Numbered from the stretch's first letter, positions 17,250 to 26,305 are shown. The stretch: 64,000 nt of DNA from JAGNLA01 sp964639885 (GCA_964639885.1 CAZXEH010000007.1:14207-78206); one strand, 5' to 3'. Numbers and translations: made by a program. The notes: generated by a model not told the origin, from the sequence alone.

Positions 17250-19922
17250 TCAAGGAGTGAAATCATCAGGCGGTGTATAAGTTATTTTGATATGTCTGGT
17301 ATCAGCGAACCACTCAACCTTTGCGCCGAAAGCCTCGGAAATGAATCTGATTGGGACAAAGGTCGTTGAGTTTTCAAGCGAGGGAGCCACATCGAGTGTG
17401 ACATCCATGCCATTGACGATTGCCTCCTTCCTGCCGACCCAAAGGGTGATTGAATCAGTGAATCTTGATATCGTTATCTTTTTCGACGATGCTTCCCACT
17501 GAACCTTGCAACCGAAGGCTTCTGAAACGAACCTGATTGGAACAAGCGTTCTGTTGTTTCTGATGAAAGGTGGTGAATCGAGGGGAACTTCCAGCGAGGC
17601 AATCCTTGCCTTCGGAACACCGATATCCATTTCTAGAAGGATCGACGGCTGGGACTTGACCTTTGCCTCAACCACCACATTCCTGCAAACGTTGCCTTTG
17701 GTTTTTATCGAGATGTGACCTACAAAGGATTCGCCACCTGGGAGCTCTGAGGCTGAGATTGTGGCAATTCCCTCGATTCTTTTCTGTCTGGTTTTGAAAA
17801 CAACCGGCGAGACCTGGAGCCACGGTTTGTCAATCTCAATTGTTCCTGAAATTTCCTCGGTTGTGTCAAACGCTATCACGAAATTGATGGAAACCTCGCG
17901 ACCTCTCGGAATGTAGCCAAAATCAAGCCTGTCCGGGATTATTTCAATGCATGAAGGTGGTTCGACCGATTTTTCGGGGATCACAAATTTTATTGTGGAT
18001 TTCAGGGTTTTATCCAGCACATTGACAGAAACAACCAGTTCGTATGGCCCCGGTGCCAAGCCGTTTGTGTTTACAGTGACCTGGATGTCAAATCCTGAAT
18101 TTGCATCAATCTCACCGGTTCCGGGTGAGTATAGCCCGTAGTTTCCTGAGGTTCTTACCACAAACCTTGTTCTTGCGCCATTTTTTTGGGTCAGTCGGAA
18201 TGTGGTTGCTCTTGGTGATGCCAGGGTTCCGAAATCGATGTTTTCAGGTGTGAGGCTGAATTCCGCTTCAGGTTCAGGCGGAGGAGGTTCCGGAGGCGGT
18301 GGTTCAGTTTTTTCATCAACAACAAATGAATCGGGCTCAATGTTTGGGTCGTGTGTGTCGCCCTTGCTGTCCTTCATTTTTGCGCCGATGATCGTGAGAT
18401 TGTGCACCCCTGTCGTTTTTGGCTTGAGAGCGATGTAGACAAGCGTGCCATTTCCGGTGACACCATCGGCTTTCAGAATGCTTGCTGTGATCTTTGCACC
18501 TGATACCGACGGTTCAGCTTTTATTTCCAGTGGTGTGTTCTGGCTGATCAGCAACTCGCCAGGCTTTACGCCGGAGAATTCAAGTTTTGTGTTGTCAAAA
18601 ACAAATGTGAACTCCCCGCTTGTCCAGTTTTTTGCATCGCTTATGTCAATCTTGATTTCAATGATTTCGTCCAGATAACCTTTTTCCGGAGCATCGATTT
18701 TGAGTGTGGAGATTACCGGTGGATCTTTGGGTGGTTCAGGTTGTGGATCTGGGTCTGGAGGATTTGGAGGAGGAGGCGTCGGGTCACCAAGCAGACCCCA
18801 GCATGTCAGACTGTTTGCACCTGCAAAGATTATCCTGTCCCAGAGAACAAGCGGCTGGTTAGCCACAAGCGTTCGGGAGTCGATATTGAAACTGGCCTTT
18901 TCCTCACCGGTGTCACAATCAAGGATCATGCACGTGCTGCCATCATGAACGCACACCATGCCTGAACCAACCGAAGGAGTTGAAGAGTTTGGAATGGCAT
19001 TGCCAAGCATCTTTGACCAGAGAGTATTGCCGGTTTGTACTTCCTTGGCATAAATGTATTGGTTGCCGGTATAGAAAATCAATCTCCCGTCGGATGCCGG
19101 ATTGCCGTATACTGTTGAAGGATCACCAAAAGGTGAGTTCCATGCTTCCTGACCGTTGTCTGTCTTGAGAGCAATCAGGGATTTGCTGGTTCTGATTATG
19201 AGCAGGCCAGAAACGACCATGCACCCGCCAGAAATTTTTTCGTGAAGGTCTTTCTCCCAAATGATCGAGTGATCAGTCTCATTAATGGCAACGACAATAT
19301 CATCGTTATAGCAGACAAAAATCCTGCCCGAATCTGCACAAGGGTTGAACCTGATGCTGTTTGAGGATGATCTTGTTACATCCCAGTTTATTTCGTTGGT
19401 TGCTGGATTTACCGCCACCAGACCGGCGCCGTAATCTTCAAGGCAGAAGATCAGGTTTGAACCTGTGTCCATTGGATCAGCCCTCGAGGCTGTCTGGAAC
19501 TGTGTCCTTGTCGAATACGCCGATTTACCGTCGATTCCAACTCCATAAATTCTTCCATCGACTCCGGCGACCGAGATTTTATTGTTCGAGATGACCGGCG
19601 ATGAGATGCACTTGCTGCCAAAATCCACTCGCCAGTCCACTTTTCCAGTCTGCCAGTCCAGACAGACAAATTGTCCGTTTGTGCTCTTGTTCCCTGCAAC
19701 AAATATCTTTTGGCCATCTGTCAGAATCGAGCTGCTTGTGCTTGGTAACTCCACGCCGACGTCAGACTGCCAAAGCAGGCTGAGTGGAGGTTGTGGCATG
19801 GAGGTGAACAAACCGTCACGCTGTGGAGTCCCGCCTGTCATGGTCCAGATGAGCACATCGGCTCGAACGGCAACAATTGGCAAAATGGCAATTGACAAAA
19901 CAATACTTAGCAGTTTTTTCAT
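17250..19922 (-). CDS. Secreted PQQ propeller - cohesin-like - stalk-domain protein
   Basis: The protein of about 890 residues has an N-terminal signal peptide, a PQQ-type beta-propeller (about 30-385), a Pro-rich linker near residues 386-405, a cohesin-like domain (about 410-530), a second proline/glutamate linker, two Ig-like beta-sandwich modules (about 550-740), and a copper-amine-oxidase N-terminal-like 'stalk' module at the C terminus with two LVPIRF/FVPIRFISEAFGAKVEW repeats. It is clearly exported and modular, fit for display or matrix assembly. Three ATGs stand in a row (19928, 19925, 19922); a TATTAT ends two bases before the first and suits a leaderless start at the third. No Shine-Dalgarno is seen. 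Confidence 0.75.
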   Translation of the reverse strand: MKKLLSIVLSIAILPIVAVRADVLIWTMTGGTPQRDGLFTSMPQPPLSLLWQSDVGVELPSTSSSILTDGQKIFVAGNKSTNGQFVCLDWQTGKVDWRVDFGSKCISSPVISNNKISVAGVDGRIYGVGIDGKSAYSTRTQFQTASRADPMDTGSNLIFCLEDYGAGLVAVNPATNEINWDVTRSSSNSIRFNPCADSGRIFVCYNDDIVVAINETDHSIIWEKDLHEKISGGCMVVSGLLIIRTSKSLIALKTDNGQEAWNSPFGDPSTVYGNPASDGRLIFYTGNQYIYAKEVQTGNTLWSKMLGNAIPNSSTPSVGSGMVCVHDGSTCMILDCDTGEEKASFNIDSRTLVANQPLVLWDRIIFAGANSLTCWGLLGDPTPPPPNPPDPDPQPEPPKDPPVISTLKIDAPEKGYLDEIIEIKIDISDAKNWTSGEFTFVFDNTKLEFSGVKPGELLISQNTPLEIKAEPSVSGAKITASILKADGVTGNGTLVYIALKPKTTGVHNLTIIGAKMKDSKGDTHDPNIEPDSFVVDEKTEPPPPEPPPPEPEAEFSLTPENIDFGTLASPRATTFRLTQKNGARTRFVVRTSGNYGLYSPGTGEIDANSGFDIQVTVNTNGLAPGPYELVVSVNVLDKTLKSTIKFVIPEKSVEPPSCIEIIPDRLDFGYIPRGREVSINFVIAFDTTEEISGTIEIDKPWLQVSPVVFKTRQKRIEGIATISASELPGGESFVGHISIKTKGNVCRNVVVEAKVKSQPSILLEMDIGVPKARIASLEVPLDSPPFIRNNRTLVPIRFVSEAFGCKVQWEASSKKITISRFTDSITLWVGRKEAIVNGMDVTLDVAPSLENSTTFVPIRFISEAFGAKVEWFADTRHIKITYTPPDDFTP

Positions 19923-19997
19923 CATCATCCATAATACAGTTTTGGGGCTGCGATTGTTTAAAGGTTAGAATCAGATATCTCTAAAGTGAAAAGATTG

Positions 19998-20026
19998 TTG
20001 AAAATCGTTTGAGCTCAATATACACT
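19998..20026 (+). promoter_or_regulatory. Promoter for tRNA-Gln and probably glmU
   Basis: TTGAAA (19998-20003) and TACACT (20021-20026) are 17 bp apart. The predicted transcript start is about ten bases before the tRNA. No terminator lies between the tRNA and glmU, so read-through is likely. Confidence 0.6.
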
Positions 20027-20042
20027 TTTCCAAGCAACAACT

Positions 20043-20117
20043 TGGGGAGTAGCCAAGTGGCAAGGCAGCGGTCTTTGGAACCGCCATCCGCAGGTTCGAA
20101 TCCTGCCTCCCCAGCCA
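20043..20117 (+). tRNA. tRNA-Gln (anticodon TTG)
   Basis: The 75-nt sequence folds as a standard cloverleaf. The acceptor stem TGGGGAG pairs with CTCCCCA; the anticodon stem GCGGT/ACCGC holds the loop CTTTGGA with anticodon TTG; the T arm is GCAGG-TTCGAAT-CCTGC; the discriminator is G and the CCA end is encoded. glmU begins 11 nt after the CCA and its Shine-Dalgarno (AAGGAGA) almost touches the tRNA, so tRNA 3' processing may free the glmU leader. Confidence 0.95.
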
Positions 20118-20128
20118 TAAGGAGACTC

Positions 20129-21484
20129 ATGGATATATCGGCTCTCATCCTGGCGGCTGGAAACGGCAAACGCATGAAGTCCAAAACCCCGAAAGTCCTT
20201 CATGAAATTCTTGGAAAACCCATGGTTTCCTACGTCATCGATGCAGCAAAAAATGCCGGCGTGGGAGACATAACACTGGTCATCTGCAATGAAGCCGAGG
20301 CGGTAAAAGAAAAGCTGGGAGACAGTTTTTCATATGTCACGCAGGCTGAGGCGAGAGGCACCGGAGATGCAGTATTTTCAGCAAGAAACCATTACAAGGG
20401 CAGAAAAGGCTGGATGCTGGTCATTTGTGGTGACACTCCGCTGATTAAGCCATCAACAATAAAATCAATGATAGCCCTGGCCGAGGACAAGAAGCCATCG
20501 TGCGTCATACTGACAGCAAAAGTCCCTGATCCAACCGGTTACGGGCGCATCGTACGTGACAACGTTGGAAGCATAAGCGAAATAGTCGAAGAGGTCGACG
20601 CAAAGATCGAAGAGAGAATGATCAGTGAAGTAAATACCGGCGTTTACCTGTTCAATCATGACGACGTATGGAATGCACTGGAAAAAGTCGAACCTCACAA
20701 CAACCAGAAAGAATACTATCTCACCGATGTCATCAAAAACCTCTACAGGGAAGGCAAAACCGTCATCTCACAAGCTTGCGAGGATATCTCCGAATACCAT
20801 GGAATAAACAATCGCTGGGATCTCACACAGATTGCCGGACGCCTCCAGGAAGAAATCCTCAGGAAGCATGCCCTCAACGGTGTCACGATCATCGACCCAT
20901 CATCAACATACATTGAAGCCACTGTCAAAATAGCAAACGATGTGACCATCTATCCTTACGTCTATCTCCAGGGCGACATCACAATCGACGAAGACTGCAA
21001 GATTGGCCCTTTCCTGTTCCTCAAGGGTGAGGACAAGGGCATAAGGATTTCAAAGAATGTTGAAGTTGGGCCATTCGTGAGGATGAGACCGCCGGTTGAT
21101 ATTGCCGAAAACTCCAAGATTGGCTGTTTCATCGACATGAAAAAGGTCAAAATGGGCAAGGGCTCGAAAGTACCTCATCTCTCCTACGTCGGCGACACTG
21201 AAATGGGTGATGAGGTGAACATTGGCGCTGGAACCATCACCTGCAACTACGACGGAGTGAATAAGAACAAAACAAAGATTGGCAACAGGGTTTTCATTGG
21301 AAGCGACACAATGCTTATCGCTCCAATCGAAATCGGCGACGATGCCTACACAGGCGCAGGATCTGTGATCAACCGCAGTGTTCCGGAAGGATCACTTGGA
21401 ATCGAGAGATCATCAATGAACATCATTGAAGGCTGGGCAAAAAGGAAAAAACTGAACAACAGCAAGAAGGAGAAACATGGTTAA
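20129..21484 (+). CDS. glmU: Bifunctional GlmU (glucosamine-1-P acetyltransferase / GlcNAc-1-P uridylyltransferase)
   Basis: The 451-residue protein has an N-terminal pyrophosphorylase domain with LAAGNGKRMKSKTPKVLHE and a C-terminal left-handed beta-helix of hexapeptide repeats with IGAGTITCNYDG near the acetyltransferase site. It makes UDP-N-acetylglucosamine, the precursor of peptidoglycan and other envelope sugars. Length and domain order match the family. The open frame extends upstream across the tRNA, but the ATG at 20129 with Shine-Dalgarno AAGGAGA is the true start. It overlaps prs by 8 nt, the same glmU-prs order found in many Gram-positive genomes. Confidence 0.95.
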   Translation: MDISALILAAGNGKRMKSKTPKVLHEILGKPMVSYVIDAAKNAGVGDITLVICNEAEAVKEKLGDSFSYVTQAEARGTGDAVFSARNHYKGRKGWMLVICGDTPLIKPSTIKSMIALAEDKKPSCVILTAKVPDPTGYGRIVRDNVGSISEIVEEVDAKIEERMISEVNTGVYLFNHDDVWNALEKVEPHNNQKEYYLTDVIKNLYREGKTVISQACEDISEYHGINNRWDLTQIAGRLQEEILRKHALNGVTIIDPSSTYIEATVKIANDVTIYPYVYLQGDITIDEDCKIGPFLFLKGEDKGIRISKNVEVGPFVRMRPPVDIAENSKIGCFIDMKKVKMGKGSKVPHLSYVGDTEMGDEVNIGAGTITCNYDGVNKNKTKIGNRVFIGSDTMLIAPIEIGDDAYTGAGSVINRSVPEGSLGIERSSMNIIEGWAKRKKLNNSKKEKHG

Positions 21485-22436
21485 AATCTTTTCAGGTTCG
21501 TCAAATCCGGAGCTGGCACGCCAGGTCTGCGAGTACGTTGATCAGCCGCTTGCCAAGATGAACATCCTGAATTTTGCAGATGGAGAGATCAAGTGCTGGC
21601 CGGGAGAAAACGTCAGGGGAGCCGACTGCTTCATTATCCAGCCAACAAACCCCCCATCAAACAACATCATGGAACTCCTCATTATGATCGACTCACTGAA
21701 ACGGGCCTCCGCCCTCACCCTCAATGTGATCATCCCTTACTATGGATATGCAAGACAGGACAGGAAGTCCCAGTCAAGAGAGCCGATCACTTCAAAACTT
21801 ATCGCCAACCTTCTGACTGTCGCCGGTGCAACACGGGTTCTCAGCATTGACATCCACGCCAGCCAGATTCAGGGTTTCTTTGACATCCCATTTGACAATC
21901 TCACATCCATGCTCCTTTTCAAGGACTACTTCGAACGCATGGGCATTTCAAATCCAGTTGCATGCTCGGATGTCGGCGGTGTGGCAAGGGCAAACCTTTT
22001 TGCAACCAGCTTCGGCGGAACCGTTGCCGTTTTTGCAAAAACCCGCCCAAGACCGGACGTTGTGGAAAGCCTCTACTTCATCGGTGATGTTGACGGCAAG
22101 GACGTTATCTTTGTTGACGACATCATCCAGACCGGTGGAACACTCATCGCAGGTGCAATCGAAGCTAAAAAGGCTGGGGCAAGAAGAATCTTTGCCTGTG
22201 CGACACACGGCCTCCTTGGTGGAAACGCTGTCGAAAAACTTAACAACTCCCCAATCGATGAGATAGTTGTCACCAACACAATCGACATTCCAGCCGACAA
22301 AATTGGTGGGAAGATTAAAGTTCTCTCGGTTGCACCCTTGATTGGAGAGGCAATTATCCGTATAAGAGACCATCGTTCCATATCGGAACTTTTCAACGTT
22401 GCACTGGTTGAAAAAAGAAAAACAAATCCACTATAG
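21477..22436 (+). CDS. prs: Ribose-phosphate pyrophosphokinase
   Basis: The 319-residue protein is full length. It has the RQDRK catalytic-loop motif and the PRPP-binding segment VIFVDDIIQTGGTL. It forms PRPP from ribose-5-phosphate and ATP for nucleotide, histidine and tryptophan synthesis. The Shine-Dalgarno AAGGAG lies six bases before the ATG and the gene overlaps the end of glmU. The next gene, rplY, starts 11 bp later with its own Shine-Dalgarno, so glmU-prs-rplY appear to be one transcript. Confidence 0.95.
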   Translation: MVKIFSGSSNPELARQVCEYVDQPLAKMNILNFADGEIKCWPGENVRGADCFIIQPTNPPSNNIMELLIMIDSLKRASALTLNVIIPYYGYARQDRKSQSREPITSKLIANLLTVAGATRVLSIDIHASQIQGFFDIPFDNLTSMLLFKDYFERMGISNPVACSDVGGVARANLFATSFGGTVAVFAKTRPRPDVVESLYFIGDVDGKDVIFVDDIIQTGGTLIAGAIEAKKAGARRIFACATHGLLGGNAVEKLNNSPIDEIVVTNTIDIPADKIGGKIKVLSVAPLIGEAIIRIRDHRSISELFNVALVEKRKTNPL

Positions 22437-22447
22437 GAGAGTAGAAA

Positions 22448-23083
22448 ATGCAAAGAGTACAGTTACAGGCTGAAAAGAGGGTCAAGCAGGCAAGAGGCGA
22501 CAATGGTAAGCTTCGTGCCTCTGGCAAGGTACCGGCCGTTATCTATGGTCCAGAAGTTGAAGGATCACTGCCGATATCCGTCGATCAAAAGGAATTTGTT
22601 CTTCTCTCAAGAAAGGGCGTAAATTCGCTCCTGTTCGACCTTATGTTCCAGGGTCACCACTACACTGCATTGGTAAAGGAACTCCAGCTCCACACGCTCA
22701 CAAAGAAGGTTCAGCATATCGATTTCTACAGCGTCAACCTTAGCAAGCCGATTATCGTTGAGATTCCGGTCAAAATCACTGGCGACTGCAAGGGCGTAAA
22801 GGCCGGTGGAGTTCTCGAGCAGAGGATTCACAAGGCAAAGGTTAAGGCCGTTCCGGAAAAGATTCCAAACGATGTGGTTATTGATGTAACAGAATTCGGT
22901 CTTGGCACAATCCTTCACGTTAAGGACATCCAGCTTGAAGACGGCGTTGAGTTCATTTCGCACTTTGAAGAAGCAGCCGTCACGGTCAAGGTTCCAAGGG
23001 CTGCCAAGGAAGAAACGACTGAAGCGACAGCTGCAACAACAACCGCAGCCGCACCTGCAGCACCAGCCACACCAGCGAAATAA
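22448..23083 (+). CDS. rplY: Ribosomal protein bL25, long form (Ctc/TL5 type)
   Basis: The 211-residue protein has the 5S-rRNA-binding L25 domain (about 1-95, with SGKVPAVIYGPEVEGSLPISV) followed by the beta-rich C-terminal Ctc/TL5 domain and a low-complexity tail of Ala, Thr and Pro (last 25 residues). It binds 5S rRNA in the large ribosomal subunit. The Shine-Dalgarno AGGAGAG precedes the ATG by about eight bases. The stop codon is followed directly by the ATG of the next gene (TAAATG), which suggests coupled translation. Confidence 0.93.
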   Translation: MQRVQLQAEKRVKQARGDNGKLRASGKVPAVIYGPEVEGSLPISVDQKEFVLLSRKGVNSLLFDLMFQGHHYTALVKELQLHTLTKKVQHIDFYSVNLSKPIIVEIPVKITGDCKGVKAGGVLEQRIHKAKVKAVPEKIPNDVVIDVTEFGLGTILHVKDIQLEDGVEFISHFEEAAVTVKVPRAAKEETTEATAATTTAAAPAAPATPAK

Positions 23084-23518
23084 ATGGAATTCAGGTTATC
23101 CGGAGACCAGCTGGCGATCAGACTTGATCCAGGCGACGATCTTCTGCCGTCAATCGGTAAAGCAGTCGTTGAGTCAGGTCTTGGTTCAGGCTTCATAGTT
23201 TCGTGCATAGGAGCCCTTTCAAAAGCCAGGCTGACATCCATGCTCTCGACCATGAACGGAATGTTTTACGCACCAATGAGAGAACTCTCCGGCGCACTCG
23301 AAATGGTCATGGCTTCCGGAAACGTTGAGCCAAAGGTTGATGGTGGAGTGAAGGTTCATCTTCACGGGCTGCTTGATGTCGAATTCAAGGAGCTTGTTGG
23401 CGGACACTTCGATGACACGGGTAACATTATCGGCATTACCGCCGAAATCCTGGTTCAAAAGTTTCCAGGGCTCTCAAGAACTTCTGCTGGCACTGGTCCG
23501 GCAAAACTGAATCTGTAA
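23084..23518 (+). CDS. PCC/DUF296 domain protein
   Basis: The 144-residue protein matches the PCC/DUF296 family: an early GSGFIVSCIGALSKARL, a central strand region ending in VHLHGLLDVEF, and GGHFDDTG with a further histidine that could bind metal with the first pair. In plants this domain is joined to AT-hooks; in bacteria it stands alone and its role is unknown. It directly abuts rplY without a Shine-Dalgarno and is followed by a clear terminator, so it is the last gene of the glmU transcript. Confidence 0.75.
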   Translation: MEFRLSGDQLAIRLDPGDDLLPSIGKAVVESGLGSGFIVSCIGALSKARLTSMLSTMNGMFYAPMRELSGALEMVMASGNVEPKVDGGVKVHLHGLLDVEFKELVGGHFDDTGNIIGITAEILVQKFPGLSRTSAGTGPAKLNL

Positions 23519-23535
23519 AAACCAAATCTTCAGTC

Positions 23536-23566
23536 AAACCCCCGATCTGAATGATCGGGGGTTTTC
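23536..23566 (+). terminator. Intrinsic terminator of the glmU-prs-rplY operon
   Basis: A perfect 9-bp stem CCCCCGATC/GATCGGGGG around TGAAT (23539-23561) is followed by TTTTC. It lies about 20 bp after the DUF296 stop. Confidence 0.88.
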
Positions 23567-23651
23567 ATTTGAATTCTCCTCATACTTGGCTAACAGACGC
23601 TGGCTAGTATGTAATTGCATGAAAGTGCAATCTTGTGAAAGGAGACAAAAA

Positions 23652-23834
23652 ATGAAGAAAAATCTTGAAGAACAGCTCACTCTCGTAAAAACCGGCATGA
23701 CTGAAAAGGGCAAAGATCACTCAAATGGTCTGTTTGCCAACCTTTTCAAATCGCAATCACTCAAGGTCAGCGATTCAACTGTCATCAGCGACAGCCCGGA
23801 ATACAGAAATCCCGACAAATTCAGGAATCTCTGA
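23652..23834 (+). CDS. Small orphan protein of 60 residues
   Basis: The frame is open from 23586, but the ATG at 23652 has a strong Shine-Dalgarno (AAAGGAGA) nine bases before it and gives a 60-residue protein. It is hydrophilic and basic at the start (MKKNLEEQLTLVKTG), with a serine-rich second half (SDSTVISDSPEYRNPDKF). No membrane segment, metal-binding motif or known family is seen. A promoter-like TTGGCT (23586-23591) and TATGTA (23608-23613), 16 bp apart, precede it, so it is probably a separate transcript. The role is unknown. Confidence 0.55.
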   Translation: MKKNLEEQLTLVKTGMTEKGKDHSNGLFANLFKSQSLKVSDSTVISDSPEYRNPDKFRNL

Positions 23835-24146
23835 TCAGGCTTGGTCAATTTGTCGTTTCCACAAGACAGATTGACATTAATGAAATCATTCCGATCAAAC
23901 GATCGGTTTAAGATAAATTCAGCACATAAACGCTTTCAATAAAATGATACTGTTTTATTATTTAATAGTATATTTTGCGAACCAACAAACACCTCATAAT
24001 GTTTTATTTTGTTTAGTCGTGTTAATGTCTCAAACGAGTTAAGCATCAATTAGACTCGTTAGCAAACCTCAAACTGATCAGTCAAAGATTGTAAATACAT
24101 AAAAATCGTGGCATAAGACTTGCACGGCAAACCCATTTAACATAAA
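23835..24146 (+). promoter_or_regulatory. Regulatory region of rapZ-yvcK-rpoN with a sigma-54-type promoter
   Basis: No gene is visible in these 312 bp, which are AT-rich. TGGCAT-AAGAC-TTGCA at 24109-24124 matches the -24/-12 sigma-54 pattern (TGGCAC-N5-TTGCA) with exact spacing and one mismatch. Upstream is an inverted repeat AACGAGT-N14-ACTCGTT (24033-24039 and 24054-24060; half-site centres 21 bp apart) and another CCGATC-AAAC-GATCGG (23891-23906). The first is placed as an enhancer-binding-protein site might be. An alternative sigma-70 reading is TTGCAC (24120-24125) with TAAAAT (24143-24148). Confidence 0.55.
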
Positions 24147-25034
24147 ATGAAAGCCTGCATGAAGAGAAGCCTCATTGTGGTCGGAGGGCTGTCGGGAGCT
24201 GGCAAATCCAGAACTCTTGGCGTGTTTGAAGACCTTGGATACTATACGGTTGAGAACCTTCCGATTGAGCTTTTGACGAAGTTCGTTGAGCTTTCCTCGT
24301 CAGATTCTGGAAGAATGCACAACATGGCCATCACGCTCAACCTCAATATCTCGGATTCCACCGATTGGGGCAAGCTTCTTTCAGAGTCAATAGAGCTTAT
24401 CAAGAAATCTGGAATCACGGTTGAAGTCCTTTTTCTCGAAGCCAATACTGACACGCTCATCAGACGCTATCAGGAAACAAAGAGAAAACACCCCCTTCTC
24501 GATTCAGGCGGAATATTTGACGCTATCCAGCGAGAGCAGCTCCAGCTCAGGCCGCTTAAAAAAATCGCAACCCAAGTTATCGACACAAGCCTTCTCTCAC
24601 CTCATGACCTCAAAATCAGGCTGTCGAAAATCTACTCGATCCGTGGCAGGCTTCACGACAACCTCGCAATAACTCTGATGTCTTTCGGTTACAGGTACGG
24701 CGTCCCAACCGAGGCTGATCTGGTAATGGATATACGCTTCATCAGCAACCCTTATTACGACGACGATCTAAGGGATTTCGACGGCACAAACGAAAACGTG
24801 AGAAACTTTGTTCTCTCGGACGAATCCGCCCAGCAGTTCCTCGATGAGTTCATAAAACTCCTCACTTTCCTGCTCCCGCAATACCTCGCAAGGGAAGGAA
24901 AGAGCCATCTTACGGTCGCTTTTGGCTGCACAGGCGGAAAACACAGGTCGGTTGTCATCACAAACGAAATGGGCAAGCGACTGTCCGGACTTGGCTACGA
25001 CGTAAACATCGTTCACAGGGACAAGGATAAATGA
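24147..25034 (+). CDS. rapZ: RapZ / YvcJ family nucleotide- and RNA-binding protein
   Basis: The 295-residue protein has the Walker A motif GLSGAGKS near its start, followed by the family segment EDLGYYTVENLP, and the C-terminal domain with FGCTGGKHRSV, which is highly conserved in RapZ. In E. coli RapZ steers decay of GlmZ RNA to control GlmS, so it links to the glmU genes just upstream in theme. Two starts are possible: ATG at 24147 and ATG at 24159, the latter giving the more usual N terminus. Neither has a Shine-Dalgarno. It overlaps yvcK by 4 nt. Confidence 0.92.
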   Translation: MKACMKRSLIVVGGLSGAGKSRTLGVFEDLGYYTVENLPIELLTKFVELSSSDSGRMHNMAITLNLNISDSTDWGKLLSESIELIKKSGITVEVLFLEANTDTLIRRYQETKRKHPLLDSGGIFDAIQREQLQLRPLKKIATQVIDTSLLSPHDLKIRLSKIYSIRGRLHDNLAITLMSFGYRYGVPTEADLVMDIRFISNPYYDDDLRDFDGTNENVRNFVLSDESAQQFLDEFIKLLTFLLPQYLAREGKSHLTVAFGCTGGKHRSVVITNEMGKRLSGLGYDVNIVHRDKDK

Positions 25035-26305
25035 CCACCCGGGAGTTTATATCGTCGATCACCCGTCCCGGGCTGGGCATCAAACGCTGGGTTATTGTCA
25101 TGTTTGCTGGCTCAATAATCATCATTTTTGGAGTGCTGGTCATCGACTGGCTGACAAACGGCAACCAGATAACGGCATGGCTTTCCCAGGCTTTCAACAG
25201 GATTCACGAGAACCCTAACCTGCAGTCATGGCTCCTCCCGGTTATGGGTTGGATGTCGGTTGCTGCTGGCGCCTTGATGATCGGTTACTCGGCCGTTCAG
25301 ATGTCGGTGGCCGTCATGAGGTACCTTGCAACCCCACATGTCAAACACAAAACGCCAAACATTTCAAAGGTTGTTGTGTTTGGCGGTGGATCAGGCATCT
25401 ATCCGGTGCTTCAGGCGCTGAAAACCTTGAACGTTGAGGTCACAGCCGTTGTCACGGTCGCCGATTCAGGTGGCTCAACCGGCAAGCTGAGGGAAGAGAT
25501 GTTCATCCTTGCTCCGGGGGACATCAGGCGTTGCCTGATTGCGCTTTCCGACCAGCCTCTGCTTGACAAGCTCATGAGATACAGGTTCACAGGCTCCCAA
25601 TCGCTTGACGGACATAACCTTGGAAACCTTATGATTGCTGCATTGACCATGACCGAAGGCGATTTCACCGAAGCCGTCTACCGAATGTCCAAGATGCTCG
25701 CCGCAAAAGGCACGGTCATTCCCTTCACCGTCGACAGCGTCTCGATCTGTGCAAAGTATGAAGATGGGACAATTGTTCAGGGAGAAGCTGAAATACCAAA
25801 GGCCGGCAAGCCGATCAAGAAAATTTTCTTCAACCCACCTTATGCCAAACCCTACGTCCGTGTACTTGAAGCCGTCGATGAAGCCGATGTGATCATTGTT
25901 GGCCCCGGAAGCCTTTACACCTCGATCATGCCATGCCTCCTTCTTGCACCTATTGTCGATACGATTGTGCAGTCAGAGGCGAGGAAGATTTACATCGCAA
26001 ACCTCATGACCGAACCTGGAGAGACAATCGGCTACGAGGTAAAACACCACCTTGACGCCATCAAAAGCCACACAGGAGCTGACCTTTTTGACACCGTGCT
26101 TGTCAATTGCGGAATCATTGACGAAGAGACGTTGACAAAGTACAGGGAAAAGAAGTCTGTGCCTGTGACATGCAGACAGGAAGACGTACCGGCCACGGTC
26201 GTATGTGAGGATCTGGTCGAGATCGAAAACAATTTTGTAAGACACAGCAGTACAAAACTCGCAAGAGTATTTGCAAAGCTGGTCAGGAGGAGCGCCAATG
26301 CCTGA
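25031..26305 (+). CDS. yvcK: YvcK/CofD-like gluconeogenesis factor with N-terminal membrane helices
   Basis: The 424-residue protein begins with two hydrophobic segments (about 18-40 and 65-90), then the YvcK-type domain: VVFGGGSGIYPVLQAL, VTVADSGGSTGKLRE, GDIRRCLIAL, HNLGNLM and GPGSLYTSIMPCLL. YvcK proteins bind UDP-sugars and support growth on gluconeogenic carbon and cell-wall synthesis. The membrane-anchored N terminus matches a known long subtype. It overlaps rapZ by 4 nt and rpoN by 8 nt, so the three are translated together. Confidence 0.9.
   Translation: MTTREFISSITRPGLGIKRWVIVMFAGSIIIIFGVLVIDWLTNGNQITAWLSQAFNRIHENPNLQSWLLPVMGWMSVAAGALMIGYSAVQMSVAVMRYLATPHVKHKTPNISKVVVFGGGSGIYPVLQALKTLNVEVTAVVTVADSGGSTGKLREEMFILAPGDIRRCLIALSDQPLLDKLMRYRFTGSQSLDGHNLGNLMIAALTMTEGDFTEAVYRMSKMLAAKGTVIPFTVDSVSICAKYEDGTIVQGEAEIPKAGKPIKKIFFNPPYAKPYVRVLEAVDEADVIIVGPGSLYTSIMPCLLLAPIVDTIVQSEARKIYIANLMTEPGETIGYEVKHHLDAIKSHTGADLFDTVLVNCGIIDEETLTKYREKKSVPVTCRQEDVPATVVCEDLVEIENNFVRHSSTKLARVFAKLVRRSANA

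Noticed and set aside
20009..20128. Upstream extension of glmU through the tRNA
   Set aside because: The region is a clear tRNA-Gln gene, and the ATG at 20129 has the correct Shine-Dalgarno and N terminus.
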